Shown piece by piece: positions 33,039 to 43,093 of a stretch of 64,000 nucleotides of DNA. Within the stretch, counting starts at the first letter, position 1. Every line of letters starts with the position of its first letter. The notes under the pieces are model-generated. The model saw only the letters and a program-made list of their open reading frames with translations, was not told the origin of the DNA and made no database searches. The stretch comes from Denitrovibrio sp. (lineage in GTDB: Bacteria > Chrysiogenota > Deferribacteres > Deferribacterales > Geovibrionaceae), in NCBI GenBank assembly GCA_002869185.1, contig PKTN01000001.1, positions 62,001-126,000 on the forward strand, read 5' to 3'. The position numbers were made by a program, and so were the translations under genes.

Positions 33039-34196
33039 ATGAAAGATAAAATATTAAGAAATCTTGAAAAACTAAAAGAAGAGAATTTGTACCGTGAGAT
33101 GCCAGAAATGGCAGAAGGTGCTGGCAAATATATCAAACTTAACGACAAAGAGTATCTTAACCTGTCATCTAATAATTATCTTGGGCTGTCTGAGCTGGAA
33201 TCTGTACGTGAAGAGGCTAAGAAGGCAGTTGATGATTTCGGCACTACAAGTGGTGCATCAAGGATAGTTACGGGAAATTTCTCTATTTATGATCAGTTAG
33301 AAAGTAGAATGGCTAATTATAAAAATAAACAAAAATCACTCGTCTTTAACTCTGGGTATGCGGCAAATTTAGCTGTTTATAGCACTCTCGCATCTAGGGA
33401 TACACTTGTCTTTTCGGATAAACTAAATAACGCAAGCATCATAGATGGCATAAAGCTGAGTGGTGCAAAGCAGATCAGATATAAGCATAACGACACGGCA
33501 GACCTCGAAGCTCTGCTTGAGAAACATTCAAACTGCACTGAAAAAATAATCGCAACTGATTCGATATTCAGTATGGATGGTGATACATGCTTTTTATACA
33601 AGATAACAGCTCTCGCTGAGAAGTATGGCGCTCTCACCATAATAGACGAAGCACATGCGACTGGCGTTTTAGGTCGTGGTAGAGGTTTCGCACACGAGAT
33701 AGGTTTGGCTGACAAGGTAGACGTCCATATGGGAACTTTCAGCAAGGCTCTTGGCTCATTCGGTGGCTATGTTGCTGCTGACGAATACATCATAGACTGG
33801 ATGCGTAACAAAGCGAGATCGTTCATATTTTCGACATCACTCCCTCCTGCTGTTATAGGTGCTACTATAGGCTCGCTGAAACATCTGGCGAAATACCCGG
33901 AAATAGGCGGTCGCTTACTTGATGCGGCAGAGGATCTACGTTTTTACCTGCAAGGGCTCGGCTTTGATACAGGCGGTAGCTCGACTCAGATAATCCCTAT
34001 TATCCTAGGTGATAATAAGCGTGCACTCATGGCGAAAGAGTTTTTGATGGCAAAGGGGCTTTATGTCGCTGCTATAAGACCACCAACCGTCCCTGTGAAT
34101 AGCGCAAGGCTTAGGCTTTCTTTGAGGCTTGATATTCTTGGTGAGATGGATAAGATCAAATCAGCTTTTAAAGCATTGAAAGAGGCTGGCATATGA
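33039..34196 (+). CDS. bioF: 8-amino-7-oxononanoate synthase
   Basis: 385 aa from MKDKILRNLEKLKEE; the track's TTG at 32997 lies upstream of a promoter and has no support. alpha-oxoamine synthase family with the PLP lysine in GTFSKALGSFGGY and NNYLGLS near the N-terminus. It has no Shine-Dalgarno. Condenses pimeloyl-ACP with alanine. Overlaps the next gene by 4 bp. Confidence 0.94.
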   Translation: MKDKILRNLEKLKEENLYREMPEMAEGAGKYIKLNDKEYLNLSSNNYLGLSELESVREEAKKAVDDFGTTSGASRIVTGNFSIYDQLESRMANYKNKQKSLVFNSGYAANLAVYSTLASRDTLVFSDKLNNASIIDGIKLSGAKQIRYKHNDTADLEALLEKHSNCTEKIIATDSIFSMDGDTCFLYKITALAEKYGALTIIDEAHATGVLGRGRGFAHEIGLADKVDVHMGTFSKALGSFGGYVAADEYIIDWMRNKARSFIFSTSLPPAVIGATIGSLKHLAKYPEIGGRLLDAAEDLRFYLQGLGFDTGGSSTQIIPIILGDNKRALMAKEFLMAKGLYVAAIRPPTVPVNSARLRLSLRLDILGEMDKIKSAFKALKEAGI

Positions 34197-34780
34197 AAGA
34201 CGTTTTTATATCTGGATGGTGTGGTTACCCTGAGCTTTTTGGCGAATTTGCTGACGAGTTTGAGTTTGTAGTACCGTTTATTACTCACTCACTTCAAGAT
34301 ATCTCATACCTACTAGAGGAGGGTGGGAACAACCTATTCGCTTGGTCAACAGGGGCATACATAGTCCTTGAGGCTGAGACTCGACCAGCGTTCAATAATA
34401 TAGTTCTGTCGTCACCATTTCAGAAATTCACTCGCTTCACTCCTGAGCGTGTTTTAGAGCTTATGATGAAGAAATTCACTGATTTCCCTAACAAGGTAGT
34501 GGCTGATTTCTTCAAGCGTTGCGGGTCTCCTGTTACTCCTGAAATGGATGAGAGGCATTTTCATATACTTCTGCACGGGCTAAAATACCTTATAAGGACA
34601 AACATCGAAAAGATTGAGTGGGACATGAATGGTGTAACACTTCTGCACGGTATAGATGATAAGATAGTGAATGTCGAAGCATCTAGAGATATCGTATGGG
34701 ATACTGATTGCAGACTTTTTGAGATTCCAAATACAGGGCATTATATTCCGTCAGAGATTTTGAGCAAATATAGAATATGA
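34193..34780 (+). CDS. alpha/beta-hydrolase, probable pimeloyl-ACP methyl ester esterase (BioG/BioH-type)
   Basis: 195 aa with the nucleophile elbow FAWSTGAYI, an Asp in GIDDKIV and a His in NTGHYIPSE as the catalytic triad, and a short helical lid. It is between bioF and bioC with 4-bp overlaps on both sides, the place where BioG or BioH occurs in other genomes. The assignment to BioG versus BioH is not made, as similarity to either is limited. Confidence 0.78.
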   Translation: MKDVFISGWCGYPELFGEFADEFEFVVPFITHSLQDISYLLEEGGNNLFAWSTGAYIVLEAETRPAFNNIVLSSPFQKFTRFTPERVLELMMKKFTDFPNKVVADFFKRCGSPVTPEMDERHFHILLHGLKYLIRTNIEKIEWDMNGVTLLHGIDDKIVNVEASRDIVWDTDCRLFEIPNTGHYIPSEILSKYRI

Positions 34781-35517
34781 AAGTACACATCAAAAGGTCT
34801 TTCGACTCTTCTTGCAGTACATATGACGAATCATGTGATATCCAAAGGATGGTTGCATCGCACCTCGCTGGGCAGATTACTGGCAAACATACAGATATAT
34901 TAGAGATAGGTACTGGGACAGGCATTTTTACTAGTGAACTTGCGTCTAAGTATGTTGACGCTAGCGTTACTTGTGTGGATGTTGCTCACTCACTTTTGGC
35001 TGAGGCTAGGGTTAAACACCCAAAGAATAGATATGTCTGTGCCGATGCTGAAAGGCTACCTATGGCAGGTCAATCCTTTGATCTGATAGCGAGTTCGTCA
35101 ACTCTGCAATGGTTCGGTAAGCCTGAAAAGAGTATCCCGAATATGCTCTCTAATCTTATATCTGGTGGTCAGTTTGCGTTCTCAGTCTTTGTGGATGGTA
35201 CTTTCCAAGAGATGTCTATACTGAACGGTATGACAGGCTTTGGCTCGGTTTATAATCTGAGACCCGACAGCGACTATATGGAAATTCTAAAAGGGTATGA
35301 TGTTCAGTTTGAGACAAAAGAGTATGTTCTGTATTTTGACACTGTCAAAGATTTCCTTAAGAAGCAGAAGGGGACAGGGGCGACATTTACAGGGATGAGC
35401 AAGTTTTCATCTAAATCGTCTTATCAAAAATTTCTGGAGCTTTATCCAGAGCTTTTTGGTGAGGATGGTAAAATACCTGTTACCTATAATATATTCTATG
35501 CGGTGGGGAAGGTATAA
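34777..35517 (+). CDS. bioC: Malonyl-ACP O-methyltransferase
   Basis: 246 aa. N-terminus IKRSFDSSCSTYDESCDIQRMVA and the SAM-binding ILEIGTGTGIFTSELA are typical of BioC, which starts pimeloyl synthesis by methylating malonyl-ACP. Translationally coupled to the esterase gene that would remove the methyl group. Confidence 0.9.
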   Translation: MKVHIKRSFDSSCSTYDESCDIQRMVASHLAGQITGKHTDILEIGTGTGIFTSELASKYVDASVTCVDVAHSLLAEARVKHPKNRYVCADAERLPMAGQSFDLIASSSTLQWFGKPEKSIPNMLSNLISGGQFAFSVFVDGTFQEMSILNGMTGFGSVYNLRPDSDYMEILKGYDVQFETKEYVLYFDTVKDFLKKQKGTGATFTGMSKFSSKSSYQKFLELYPELFGEDGKIPVTYNIFYAVGKV

Positions 35518-35518
35518 G

Positions 35519-36346
35519 ATGTTAGCACCTGACAAACCTATCTATACTAGATATTCAACTCATCTGGGTGATATCGACGTGATGCAGGCTAGGTACGTGA
35601 AACAGAATTTCGCAAAACATTACCATGAGGGCTACGGTCTTGGCGTGATAACTTCTGGTGCTATGGAGTTCAATTATCGTGGGGAAAAATTGATAGCCTC
35701 AGAGGGGCTTGTTAATAGTGTTAACCCTGATGAGGCACATGATGGACACTCATTTGACTCTGAAGGTTGGTGTTATAGTATGTTGTATTTCGAAGAGTCA
35801 GTCTTTCGTAATCTCTATGGTGATATATGTGAAAAGTATGAGACACCATTCATCACAGAGGGCGTTTTTAAGGATAAGCACTTAGCGACTAATCTTTCTT
35901 TTCTTGTCGCTCAGCTACTTTCTAAAAACAGTGATAGACTCCTTAATGAATCACAGATAATAGGCATCCTTAGTAGTACTATTCTGAAACATTCAGATAA
36001 AAGACCTGATGTAAGAAAGATATATAAGCTTGGTAATAAATTAACTAAGGTTAAAGAACATATAAAAAACAACATTAACCAAAAGATATCTATTAAGCAA
36101 CTAGCAGATATTGCTGGGGTGAGCCTATATCATTTTATCAGGTCGTTCACTGCTGATGTTGGTGTTGCTCCATACGAATATGTGTCTATGCAGAGGGCTA
36201 GACGTGCTAAAGAGCTTATATTGGCTGGGAAGAAGGCTGTAGATGTAGCCATAGAGTGTGGATATACTGACCAGAGTCATATGAACCGCTGGCTTAAGAA
36301 GATATACGGTATCACGCCTAGAGCTTTGAGCAACATCGTCCTATAA
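35519..36346 (+). CDS. AraC-family transcriptional regulator
   Basis: 275 aa from MLAPDKPIYTRYST (ATG at 35519); the track start lies within bioC. An N-terminal cupin-like sensing domain is followed by two helix-turn-helix motifs (ISIKQLADIAGVSLYHFIRSF; VDVAIECGYTDQSHMNRWLKK). It directly precedes an EamA transporter, a common AraC/exporter pairing, so it probably regulates that gene. Confidence 0.9.
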   Translation: MLAPDKPIYTRYSTHLGDIDVMQARYVKQNFAKHYHEGYGLGVITSGAMEFNYRGEKLIASEGLVNSVNPDEAHDGHSFDSEGWCYSMLYFEESVFRNLYGDICEKYETPFITEGVFKDKHLATNLSFLVAQLLSKNSDRLLNESQIIGILSSTILKHSDKRPDVRKIYKLGNKLTKVKEHIKNNINQKISIKQLADIAGVSLYHFIRSFTADVGVAPYEYVSMQRARRAKELILAGKKAVDVAIECGYTDQSHMNRWLKKIYGITPRALSNIVL

Positions 36347-36385
36347 TTTCGTTCAGAAATATCTATCCTCAATCAAGAGGGTGTT

Positions 36386-37252
36386 ATGAAAAATCATTTG
36401 TATTTAATCTTTGCAATGGTGATAGTCGGTAGCTCTGTCCCAGTAGGGAAGCTAGTAATATTAGACTTGCCTGTTTATCTTACATTGTCTATTCGCTTTA
36501 TTGTTGGCTCAGTTTTTCTATATATTTTCATCAAGTATAAGGGGATTAAGTTCGAAGGTATTAGCATTAGTAATCTTGTTCTGATAGGTGTGCAGGCTCT
36601 TTTGGGAGCTGTGTTATTCAATTATTTTCTGTTAGAAGGTTTGAAATCAATATCCGCTGTCAGCTCAGGGATTTTGATTGGGACATTACCCGTTGTGCTG
36701 CTTGTTTTGTCGGTTATCATCCTCAAGGAGAGGTTTACTCTATCAAAGGGGCTTGCGGTTATAGTTGCAACTATTGGGGTAGTCTTGATTAATCTCTCTG
36801 GTGTTGAAGGGGATGTCAGCGCAACTATTAAAGGGAGTCTGCTGGTTCTCTTGGCAGTCATATGCGAAGCACTCTTTTTACTCATCAGAAAGAAATTACC
36901 TATGCAGATATCATCACTTGTTCTGTCATTGATCATCTCTGTGTATGGTTTTTTGTTTTTTGTGCCATTTGGGATATTTGAGGTTTTTCATGGTGGGTTA
37001 AGAAGAATAGATACGACGGGCTATCTTTTAATAGCATACTATGGAGTATTCATCACCGCTATAGCCTATATTTTATGGTTTAAAGGGATAAAGAGTGTTG
37101 ATGGTGCATATGCGTCAGTTTATACAGCTTTCATGCCTCTAAGCGCAGTTTTGCTAAGTAGTGTGATTTTAAAGGAGAGTATGACAATTATGCATATTGC
37201 CGGCTTTACCTTGGTAATGTCTGCTATGTTGGTGTTATCTATTAAAAGATGA
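36386..37252 (+). CDS. EamA-family (DMT superfamily) transporter
   Basis: 288 aa with about ten membrane helices in two EamA repeats. Likely an exporter or permease for small metabolites; substrate unknown. Overlaps convergently by 11 bp with the next gene. Confidence 0.88.
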   Translation: MKNHLYLIFAMVIVGSSVPVGKLVILDLPVYLTLSIRFIVGSVFLYIFIKYKGIKFEGISISNLVLIGVQALLGAVLFNYFLLEGLKSISAVSSGILIGTLPVVLLVLSVIILKERFTLSKGLAVIVATIGVVLINLSGVEGDVSATIKGSLLVLLAVICEALFLLIRKKLPMQISSLVLSLIISVYGFLFFVPFGIFEVFHGGLRRIDTTGYLLIAYYGVFITAIAYILWFKGIKSVDGAYASVYTAFMPLSAVLLSSVILKESMTIMHIAGFTLVMSAMLVLSIKR

Positions 37253-38171
37253 TCAGATGAAGGATGCCACGTAAGGTTATACCTAATATAGCACCTATGA
37301 TAGCAGGTTTTGCTATGGATGCGGTTTTAGCACCGACTGTCATAAGGACTGCTATACCAACAAGATCGAACGGGTTGATTATGAAGCCTGCAATGCGATT
37401 AAACTCCTCTACAGACATTATCCCATCTTTTAGCATATCGAAGGTTACGCCCATCATGGCTGTGCCACCTGCTAAGAACTTTGTCAGTATAGGAAGAACA
37501 CTAATCCCAGATATACCAAAAACGCCAAGAGCTGGGGATAAAATAGTCTCTAGCATCGATATTGCATTTATGTGTTTGAGAAAATTGACTAAACATATTG
37601 CGAGGATAAGCAGAGGAATGGATTTTAGAACTATATTTACAGCCTCTTGACCACCCTTTACTACAGTATTAAAAGCATTGTCAGAATGATCAGCAGTTAC
37701 AGTGAAAGTGTCTATCCCACCATCATTTGAAAGGTTTTTAGCGAATATGTAATAGGTGAGGGCAGCTGCGAAGAGCCCGCCTATGATTGATGTAGTAAAT
37801 AGTACTGGAAGGTTAAGCCCGACTGTAGCCATAGGGAAGGTTACGTTAGCTTGAGACATAGTGAGCACCATCGCAAAGACTGTTGCGACCCTGCGCCTGT
37901 CTGTCCCGTCTGTCTCCATAATTGCGAGTGACGCCATAGGAGCTGCAAAGCTGACCAGAAGTATCTGTAATGCTGCAAAAATACCTATGCCGGGGATACC
38001 GAATATCCGCACCACTGGGGAGAGTATCTTCGCTACAAATGCCAGAACACCTTTTGCCTCCATAAGCTTCATAAAGCCCATCATTACAACCATCACAGGG
38101 AGAAGTGTGTAAAGGGCGATATCTATGCCTGTTTTACCTGAGGTCAGGATTATGTTTATCAGTGCTTCCAT
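37242..38171 (-). CDS. Nucleoside-recognition (Gate) domain membrane protein
   Basis: 309 aa from MEALINIILTSGKTG; the longer track start adds an unlikely leader. Multiple membrane helices arranged in two repeats (ILSPVVRIFGIPGIGIFAALQ; ILSPALGVFGISGISVLPIL), as in Gate-domain proteins related to spore-maturation SpmA/SpmB and YjiG/YjiH. Transport substrate unknown. No good Shine-Dalgarno, so the start is uncertain. Confidence 0.75.
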   Translation of the reverse strand: MEALINIILTSGKTGIDIALYTLLPVMVVMMGFMKLMEAKGVLAFVAKILSPVVRIFGIPGIGIFAALQILLVSFAAPMASLAIMETDGTDRRRVATVFAMVLTMSQANVTFPMATVGLNLPVLFTTSIIGGLFAAALTYYIFAKNLSNDGGIDTFTVTADHSDNAFNTVVKGGQEAVNIVLKSIPLLILAICLVNFLKHINAISMLETILSPALGVFGISGISVLPILTKFLAGGTAMMGVTFDMLKDGIMSVEEFNRIAGFIINPFDLVGIAVLMTVGAKTASIAKPAIIGAILGITLRGILHLIIF

Positions 38172-38283
38172 ATAAATATTGTCGCATAAATACAATAGAT
38201 ACGCAATATAGAGAGGTTCGAACTTGAAGAGGAAGAGAGAAACAATATTCTGACGGTTCCTCATGATGATTAAGAAAAGTAAG

Positions 38284-38317
38284 CAATAAAAAAGGGGCGC
38301 ATAAGCACCCCCATTTT
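38284..38317 (-). terminator. Terminator of the actP operon
   Basis: On the minus strand GGGGGTGC-TTAT-GCGCCCC followed by TTTTTTATT, located 25 bp after the actP stop codon. Confidence 0.88.
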
Positions 38318-38341
38318 ATATTTATGGATTAGTCAAAAATC

Positions 38342-39898
38342 TTAATGATCTGAAGCTTCGTCGACTCCAACACCAAGATATGTACGAATCTTTTGCTTCT
38401 CGAATTTCTCTTGAGCTTCGAGGTCTGGAACCATTACAGAACCTAACCATGAGCCGAAGAAAGCGAGTGGCAGTGAGATAATTGTAGGGAACTTGTAAGG
38501 GAATATAGCTGCTTCGTTACCGAGCAGTGTTACCCATACTGTTGGGCTGAGGATGATAAGAACCATCGCAGATATACCACCGAAGAGGATACCCATAACA
38601 GCACCAGTTGTACTAAGTCTTTTCCAAACGATAGAGAGGAAAAGAGCTGGGAAGTTAGAACTTGCAGCAATAGAGAATGCAAGAGCAACAAGGAAAGCAA
38701 CGTTTTGTCCCTGGAAGAGGATACCAAGACCAACAGCAACAACACCGTAGATCATAGTAGCTACTCTTGCAGCTTTGAGCTTTTCGTTTTCATCAGCCTG
38801 TCCTTTACGGAATGTACTGATGTAAAGGTCGTTAGCTATAGCAGCAGAAGCAGCGAGTGCAAGACCAGCAACAACAGCCAAGATTGTAGCGAAAGCAACC
38901 GCAGAAATGAATCCGAGGAATGGTGTTCCACCTACAAGCTGAGCAAGCATAGGAGCAGCCATGTTTCCACCAGAACCAACAGCTGTGATAGCGTTCTTGC
39001 CCATGAGAGCAACAGCAGCGAATCCAACTATAGGGATGATAAGGTAGAAGTAGCCGATGAATGATGTTGCGTATACAACTGATTTTCTAGCTTCTTTAGC
39101 ATCTGGCACTGTGAAAAAGCGCATAAGGATGTGTGGAAGACCTAGAAGACCAAGCATGAGTGCAAGACCGAGTGAAAGTGCTTCGATAGGTCCTTTGATA
39201 AGTCCACCTGGGTTAAGCATTTCAACACCGAACTGAGTTTCAACAGCACCGTAAAGTGTCATAGGGTTGAAACCGAATTTAGCAAGAGCAAGAATCGTAA
39301 GAACTGTTACACCGAAAAGGAGTAGGCATGCCTTGATGATCTGTACCCATGTAGTAGCGAGCATACCACCGAAGATAACGTACATAAGCATAACTGTACC
39401 AACGATGATCTCTGCCATTGTATAAGGGATACCAAACATAAGTTCGATAAGTTTACCAGAACCAACCATCTGAGCAACTGTGTATGATATAACTACCATA
39501 AGACCAGTTACGGCAGATGCTGTTCTAATAGGACCTTCTTTAAGACGGGAAGCAACAACGTCAGCAAAAGAGTATTTACCGAGGTTTCTAAGTGGCTCTG
39601 CGATAAGAAACATAAGTGCAGGCCAACCAACAAGCCAACCCACAGCGTAGATCATGCCATCGTAACCTTTGAGGGCTACCATACAAGAAATACCGAGGAA
39701 TGATGCAGCAGACATATAGTCACCTGCAAGAGCTAGTCCGTTCTGAAATCCTGTAATACCACCACCACCAGTGTAGTAGCTTCCAGCAGATTGCTGTTGT
39801 TTTCTAGATACAAAAAATGTTACTGCAAAAGTAAGTAAAACTACGAGTGCGAAACAGCCGATTGCGACTGCGTTTGGTTCTCCAAATTTATAAGCCAT
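38342..39898 (-). CDS. actP: Acetate/cation symporter (ActP-like, SSS family)
   Basis: 518 aa with about 13 membrane helices. Sequence features such as GLALAGDYMSAASFLGISCMVALKGYDGM are typical of ActP. It is preceded by a DUF485 gene and divergent from a CBS-DUF294 gene, the usual acetate-uptake set. Likely Na+- or H+-coupled uptake of acetate or a related monocarboxylate. Confidence 0.92.
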   Translation of the reverse strand: MAYKFGEPNAVAIGCFALVVLLTFAVTFFVSRKQQQSAGSYYTGGGGITGFQNGLALAGDYMSAASFLGISCMVALKGYDGMIYAVGWLVGWPALMFLIAEPLRNLGKYSFADVVASRLKEGPIRTASAVTGLMVVISYTVAQMVGSGKLIELMFGIPYTMAEIIVGTVMLMYVIFGGMLATTWVQIIKACLLLFGVTVLTILALAKFGFNPMTLYGAVETQFGVEMLNPGGLIKGPIEALSLGLALMLGLLGLPHILMRFFTVPDAKEARKSVVYATSFIGYFYLIIPIVGFAAVALMGKNAITAVGSGGNMAAPMLAQLVGGTPFLGFISAVAFATILAVVAGLALAASAAIANDLYISTFRKGQADENEKLKAARVATMIYGVVAVGLGILFQGQNVAFLVALAFSIAASSNFPALFLSIVWKRLSTTGAVMGILFGGISAMVLIILSPTVWVTLLGNEAAIFPYKFPTIISLPLAFFGSWLGSVMVPDLEAQEKFEKQKIRTYLGVGVDEASDH

Positions 39899-39911
39899 TA
39901 ATCATTCCCCC

Positions 39912-40196
39912 TTATAGCATCTTCTTGATTTCTTCTACTTCTTTGTCATAGACCTTGTTAGCCCATACGACATAGATAATAGTGAGAAGCCAAGCTGAAA
40001 AAATAACGCCAAGGAACATTACGATTCCTACTGTTGCGTGGGAACCGACCCTTTGAGCTACAAATTCTTTGTTCAACGAGATTGTAAAAACATAGCCATA
40101 ATAGACAAAAAACAAGACTGCTAGCATTGAGTAGCTGAATCTCCAACGTCTCTTGATAAGATTCTTAAATCTTTCAGAGTTTAATACTTCTTCCAT
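39912..40196 (-). CDS. DUF485 small membrane protein (YjcH-like)
   Basis: 94 aa with two membrane helices (YSMLAVLFFVYYGYVFTIS; VGIVMFLGVIFSAWLLTIIYV). This family almost always precedes actP, as here (13 bp apart), and probably assists the symporter. Shine-Dalgarno AGGAGG. Confidence 0.92.
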   Translation of the reverse strand: MEEVLNSERFKNLIKRRWRFSYSMLAVLFFVYYGYVFTISLNKEFVAQRVGSHATVGIVMFLGVIFSAWLLTIIYVVWANKVYDKEVEEIKKML

Positions 40197-40675
40197 CCTT
40201 TCCTCCTATACGAATAGTTAAAAACATAAGAAAAAAACATATTGTCAACTAACTATGAACTCTGCGGGTTAAATTAGTTGACGATATTTTTAAAACATCT
40301 TTCTCTTTTCAGGCACTATTAATTACATTATAATAATTGAGTGTCAAGAATTATTTTCTTATTTCATGGTTTATTAGTGCTTTAAGCTGATTATAGGCTT
40401 ATTTGAATATTTATCATTTATGAACAAAAAGGTAGTTAACTATATGGTCAATTTAAAGTTTTTTTTTAGTGCAGATTAAATAAATAGTGCTGAATAAGCA
40501 GTTAAAGAATAAGAATAAATTTACAAATATAAAAAAAATAGTTATTTTAATACAAGTGATGTTTTTTTGTATATATTTATAAAAATGTACTGATAATTAC
40601 AAAAAATACGTTATATTATAACAATATTATATTTTAAATATATCGTGCAATTTTATTGATTAGAGGTTAAAAATA
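40197..40675. other. Divergent control region between DUF485-actP and the CBS-DUF294 gene
   Basis: 479 bp, very AT-rich, no credible ORF. It contains GTCAACTAA (40244-40252) and its complement TTAGTTGAC (40274-40282), a possible operator for the actP side, and a related TAGTTAACTA palindrome near 40434. Confidence 0.6.
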
Positions 40676-42565
40676 ATGATGAAATTTAGAGATGTTACTG
40701 AATTCTCCAAAATTATCGGACAGTTACAGTCGTTTTATTTATTTAATCACGTTTCTGAAGAACGACTGAATACTATGCTGGAAAAGGCTCAGATGCTAAC
40801 TCTTGATGGGGATGAGTTTCTATTCAAGAGGGGGGAGTCTTACCATCGTGGCGTCTATGTGATACTTGACGGTCAGGTCGACCTATATACCGAGAATGGT
40901 GATAGTGCAGAGATGGTATATGGAGATATCGTTGGCTTAACCACATTTTTGGGTAAGTCTAATTACTCAGTGACAGCTAAAGCTGAAGGTACTAGTGAAC
41001 TGGTTTTTCTACCAGAGCTATGCATCTATAAGCTTATGGAAGAGTTTGAGGACTTCAGAACAAAATATAATAAGCTGACATTCGATCGGCTTTTAAAGAT
41101 ATCTGGTGACAATCCTACTAATATAACAGAAAACACCTATAAGTCTGTGGGTGGAAGTATGACTACGCCTGTTTTGACTATAACAGGTAATAAATCTATT
41201 TTTGAAGCATCTTCTATAATGTCTGAGCATAGGGTCGGTTCTCTTGTTGTTACCAACGATGACGGCTCACTCGCAGGTCTACTTACGTCAAAACATATAG
41301 TCCATAAGTATATGGCAAACCCAGGTAGAGCGACCTTACCTATTGCTGTTTCTTACTTTATGAATAAAAAGCCTGTTGCTATGCCACCAGAGTTTCCTAT
41401 TGTTGAGGCTATTGCAGAGCTACAAACTCAGGGTGAGGACTATGCTATAGTTGTGAAATCTGGAATCCCTGTTGGGTTGATGTCTAATAAGGATCTTATG
41501 CAGATAGTCTTTCAGAATAGTAATATCTATAACTCACATATCAATGGAATGAGTACTCTCGACCAGCTTAGAGATGCACATCGCAACTTGTATGCAATTG
41601 CTAAGACTCTTGTTGCTAACTCTAGATTGACTAGTAGTATTTTACCAATCTTGTCATCTGTACACATAAATATTCAGAAGAAGGTTTATCAACTCACACT
41701 AGGCAGTATAGCACCAGAAATAGCTGATGTGATGCAACGTGTTACTAACTCAATGATAATTATGGGGAGTGGTGGTCGCAAAGAGATGATGCTAGACCCT
41801 GACCAAGACCACGCTTTTGTACTTGAGAACAATGCCACAGATGATGACAAGGCATTATTTATAAAATTTGGAGAAGTCTTTGCGGATAATCTTGCCTATG
41901 TAGGTTATGAGAAGTGCAAAGGGAACATTATGGCGTCTAACCCAGAGATGGTGAAGACTGTTAAGGAGTGGAAGAAGACTATAGCTGGTTGGTTAAACAA
42001 TCCAGGTAGTGAAGGACTCTTGTGGTCTGCTGTCTTTTTTGATATGGATAGATTTGAGGGTGACGAGACTCTCGTATGGGATATTAAAGAGTTTATCTCT
42101 ACTAATGTGCCGGAACGTCCTGTCTTCCTTATTCAGATGCTAGAGAAGGATGCGAATACAAAGCAACCTACAAATATATTCGGAAAGATTAACCTAGAGA
42201 AGGATGGCGAACATAAAGGGACTATCAACTTGAAAACAGCTGCTTTGACCTTCTTGGTTGATGTTACACGTGCTTTTACCCTTAGTGCTGGGCTGAACGA
42301 CCTGAACACTCTTGAGCGTGGGAAACACCTTGAGAGGAAAAAGGTACTCGCTTCAGAGACGGTCTCTGATCTTACAGGTTCATATGAGACTATAGTTGAT
42401 ATACTCCTTAAAGAGCAGATAGCTAAGGTTGAAGGTGGTGAGCTTCCTAATAAGAATATTAACCCTTCTGAGCTATCACTATATAACCGTGAACGCCTGA
42501 AAACTTCATTACAATTCATTACCAAGTACTTAAGTCGAGGCTTAAAGTCTCTTAAGATGAATTAA
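40676..42565 (+). CDS. cNMP-binding/CBS/DUF294 nucleotidyltransferase-like protein
   Basis: 629 aa: an N-terminal cyclic-nucleotide-binding-like domain (about 15-130), a CBS pair (about 160-285), a DUF294 nucleotidyltransferase domain with GSGGRKEMMLDPDQDHAF (the GS-D-x-D motif) and a C-terminal DUF294_C domain. Homologues sit next to actP and are thought to regulate acetate metabolism or transport. The nucleotidyl target is unknown. Confidence 0.9.
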   Translation: MMKFRDVTEFSKIIGQLQSFYLFNHVSEERLNTMLEKAQMLTLDGDEFLFKRGESYHRGVYVILDGQVDLYTENGDSAEMVYGDIVGLTTFLGKSNYSVTAKAEGTSELVFLPELCIYKLMEEFEDFRTKYNKLTFDRLLKISGDNPTNITENTYKSVGGSMTTPVLTITGNKSIFEASSIMSEHRVGSLVVTNDDGSLAGLLTSKHIVHKYMANPGRATLPIAVSYFMNKKPVAMPPEFPIVEAIAELQTQGEDYAIVVKSGIPVGLMSNKDLMQIVFQNSNIYNSHINGMSTLDQLRDAHRNLYAIAKTLVANSRLTSSILPILSSVHINIQKKVYQLTLGSIAPEIADVMQRVTNSMIIMGSGGRKEMMLDPDQDHAFVLENNATDDDKALFIKFGEVFADNLAYVGYEKCKGNIMASNPEMVKTVKEWKKTIAGWLNNPGSEGLLWSAVFFDMDRFEGDETLVWDIKEFISTNVPERPVFLIQMLEKDANTKQPTNIFGKINLEKDGEHKGTINLKTAALTFLVDVTRAFTLSAGLNDLNTLERGKHLERKKVLASETVSDLTGSYETIVDILLKEQIAKVEGGELPNKNINPSELSLYNRERLKTSLQFITKYLSRGLKSLKMN

Positions 42566-42685
42566 ACGTTGTAATTATTCATAAGATATGATTATTTAAA
42601 CACAAAACGTAGATATCGTTAACATAGTCTTTGGGGATATATTCTTCTTCGAAGTCATTACTAAATCTTTAAATGGAGAAAACAA

Positions 42686-43078
42686 ATGAAGAAAATGACT
42701 GTATTAGTTTCAGTTGAAAACGGATGTGCAGCGGATAAAGTTATGAAGCTGGCAAAAGAAAAACTGGGACTGAAGAAGGGTGCACGTGTTCTTAGCAATG
42801 AGGGTTTTAAAGTCCTCTTTGTATCTGGCATCATCCAGAAGACAGTTGAAAATGTCGAAGAGCTTAAGAAACACGAAGACTATGATATGGTTATCATCCC
42901 TTCTTTTTGGGAAGGAGTTCAAGCGTCACCACGAATCTATGATGTTAAGGTTTATATGAATAACACTCTTGGGTTTAGTGTATTTGTTTGTGCTGTGCCT
43001 AATAAGCCAACAGAATCGCAGGTAGAAGACGCGGCTGAAAATCTTTGTGATATTATTTCGGCTAATATTGGACTCTAA
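42686..43078 (+). CDS. Unknown conserved-looking 130-aa protein
   Basis: Starts MKKMTVLVSVENGCAADKVMK with a good Shine-Dalgarno (AATGGAGA). Alternating beta and helix pattern, no signal peptide or membrane segment. Family not recognised. It is closely followed by a capsule-type glycosyltransferase gene, which may be co-transcribed. Confidence 0.7.
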   Translation: MKKMTVLVSVENGCAADKVMKLAKEKLGLKKGARVLSNEGFKVLFVSGIIQKTVENVEELKKHEDYDMVIIPSFWEGVQASPRIYDVKVYMNNTLGFSVFVCAVPNKPTESQVEDAAENLCDIISANIGL

Positions 43079-43093
43079 TCTTATTCTTAACAG

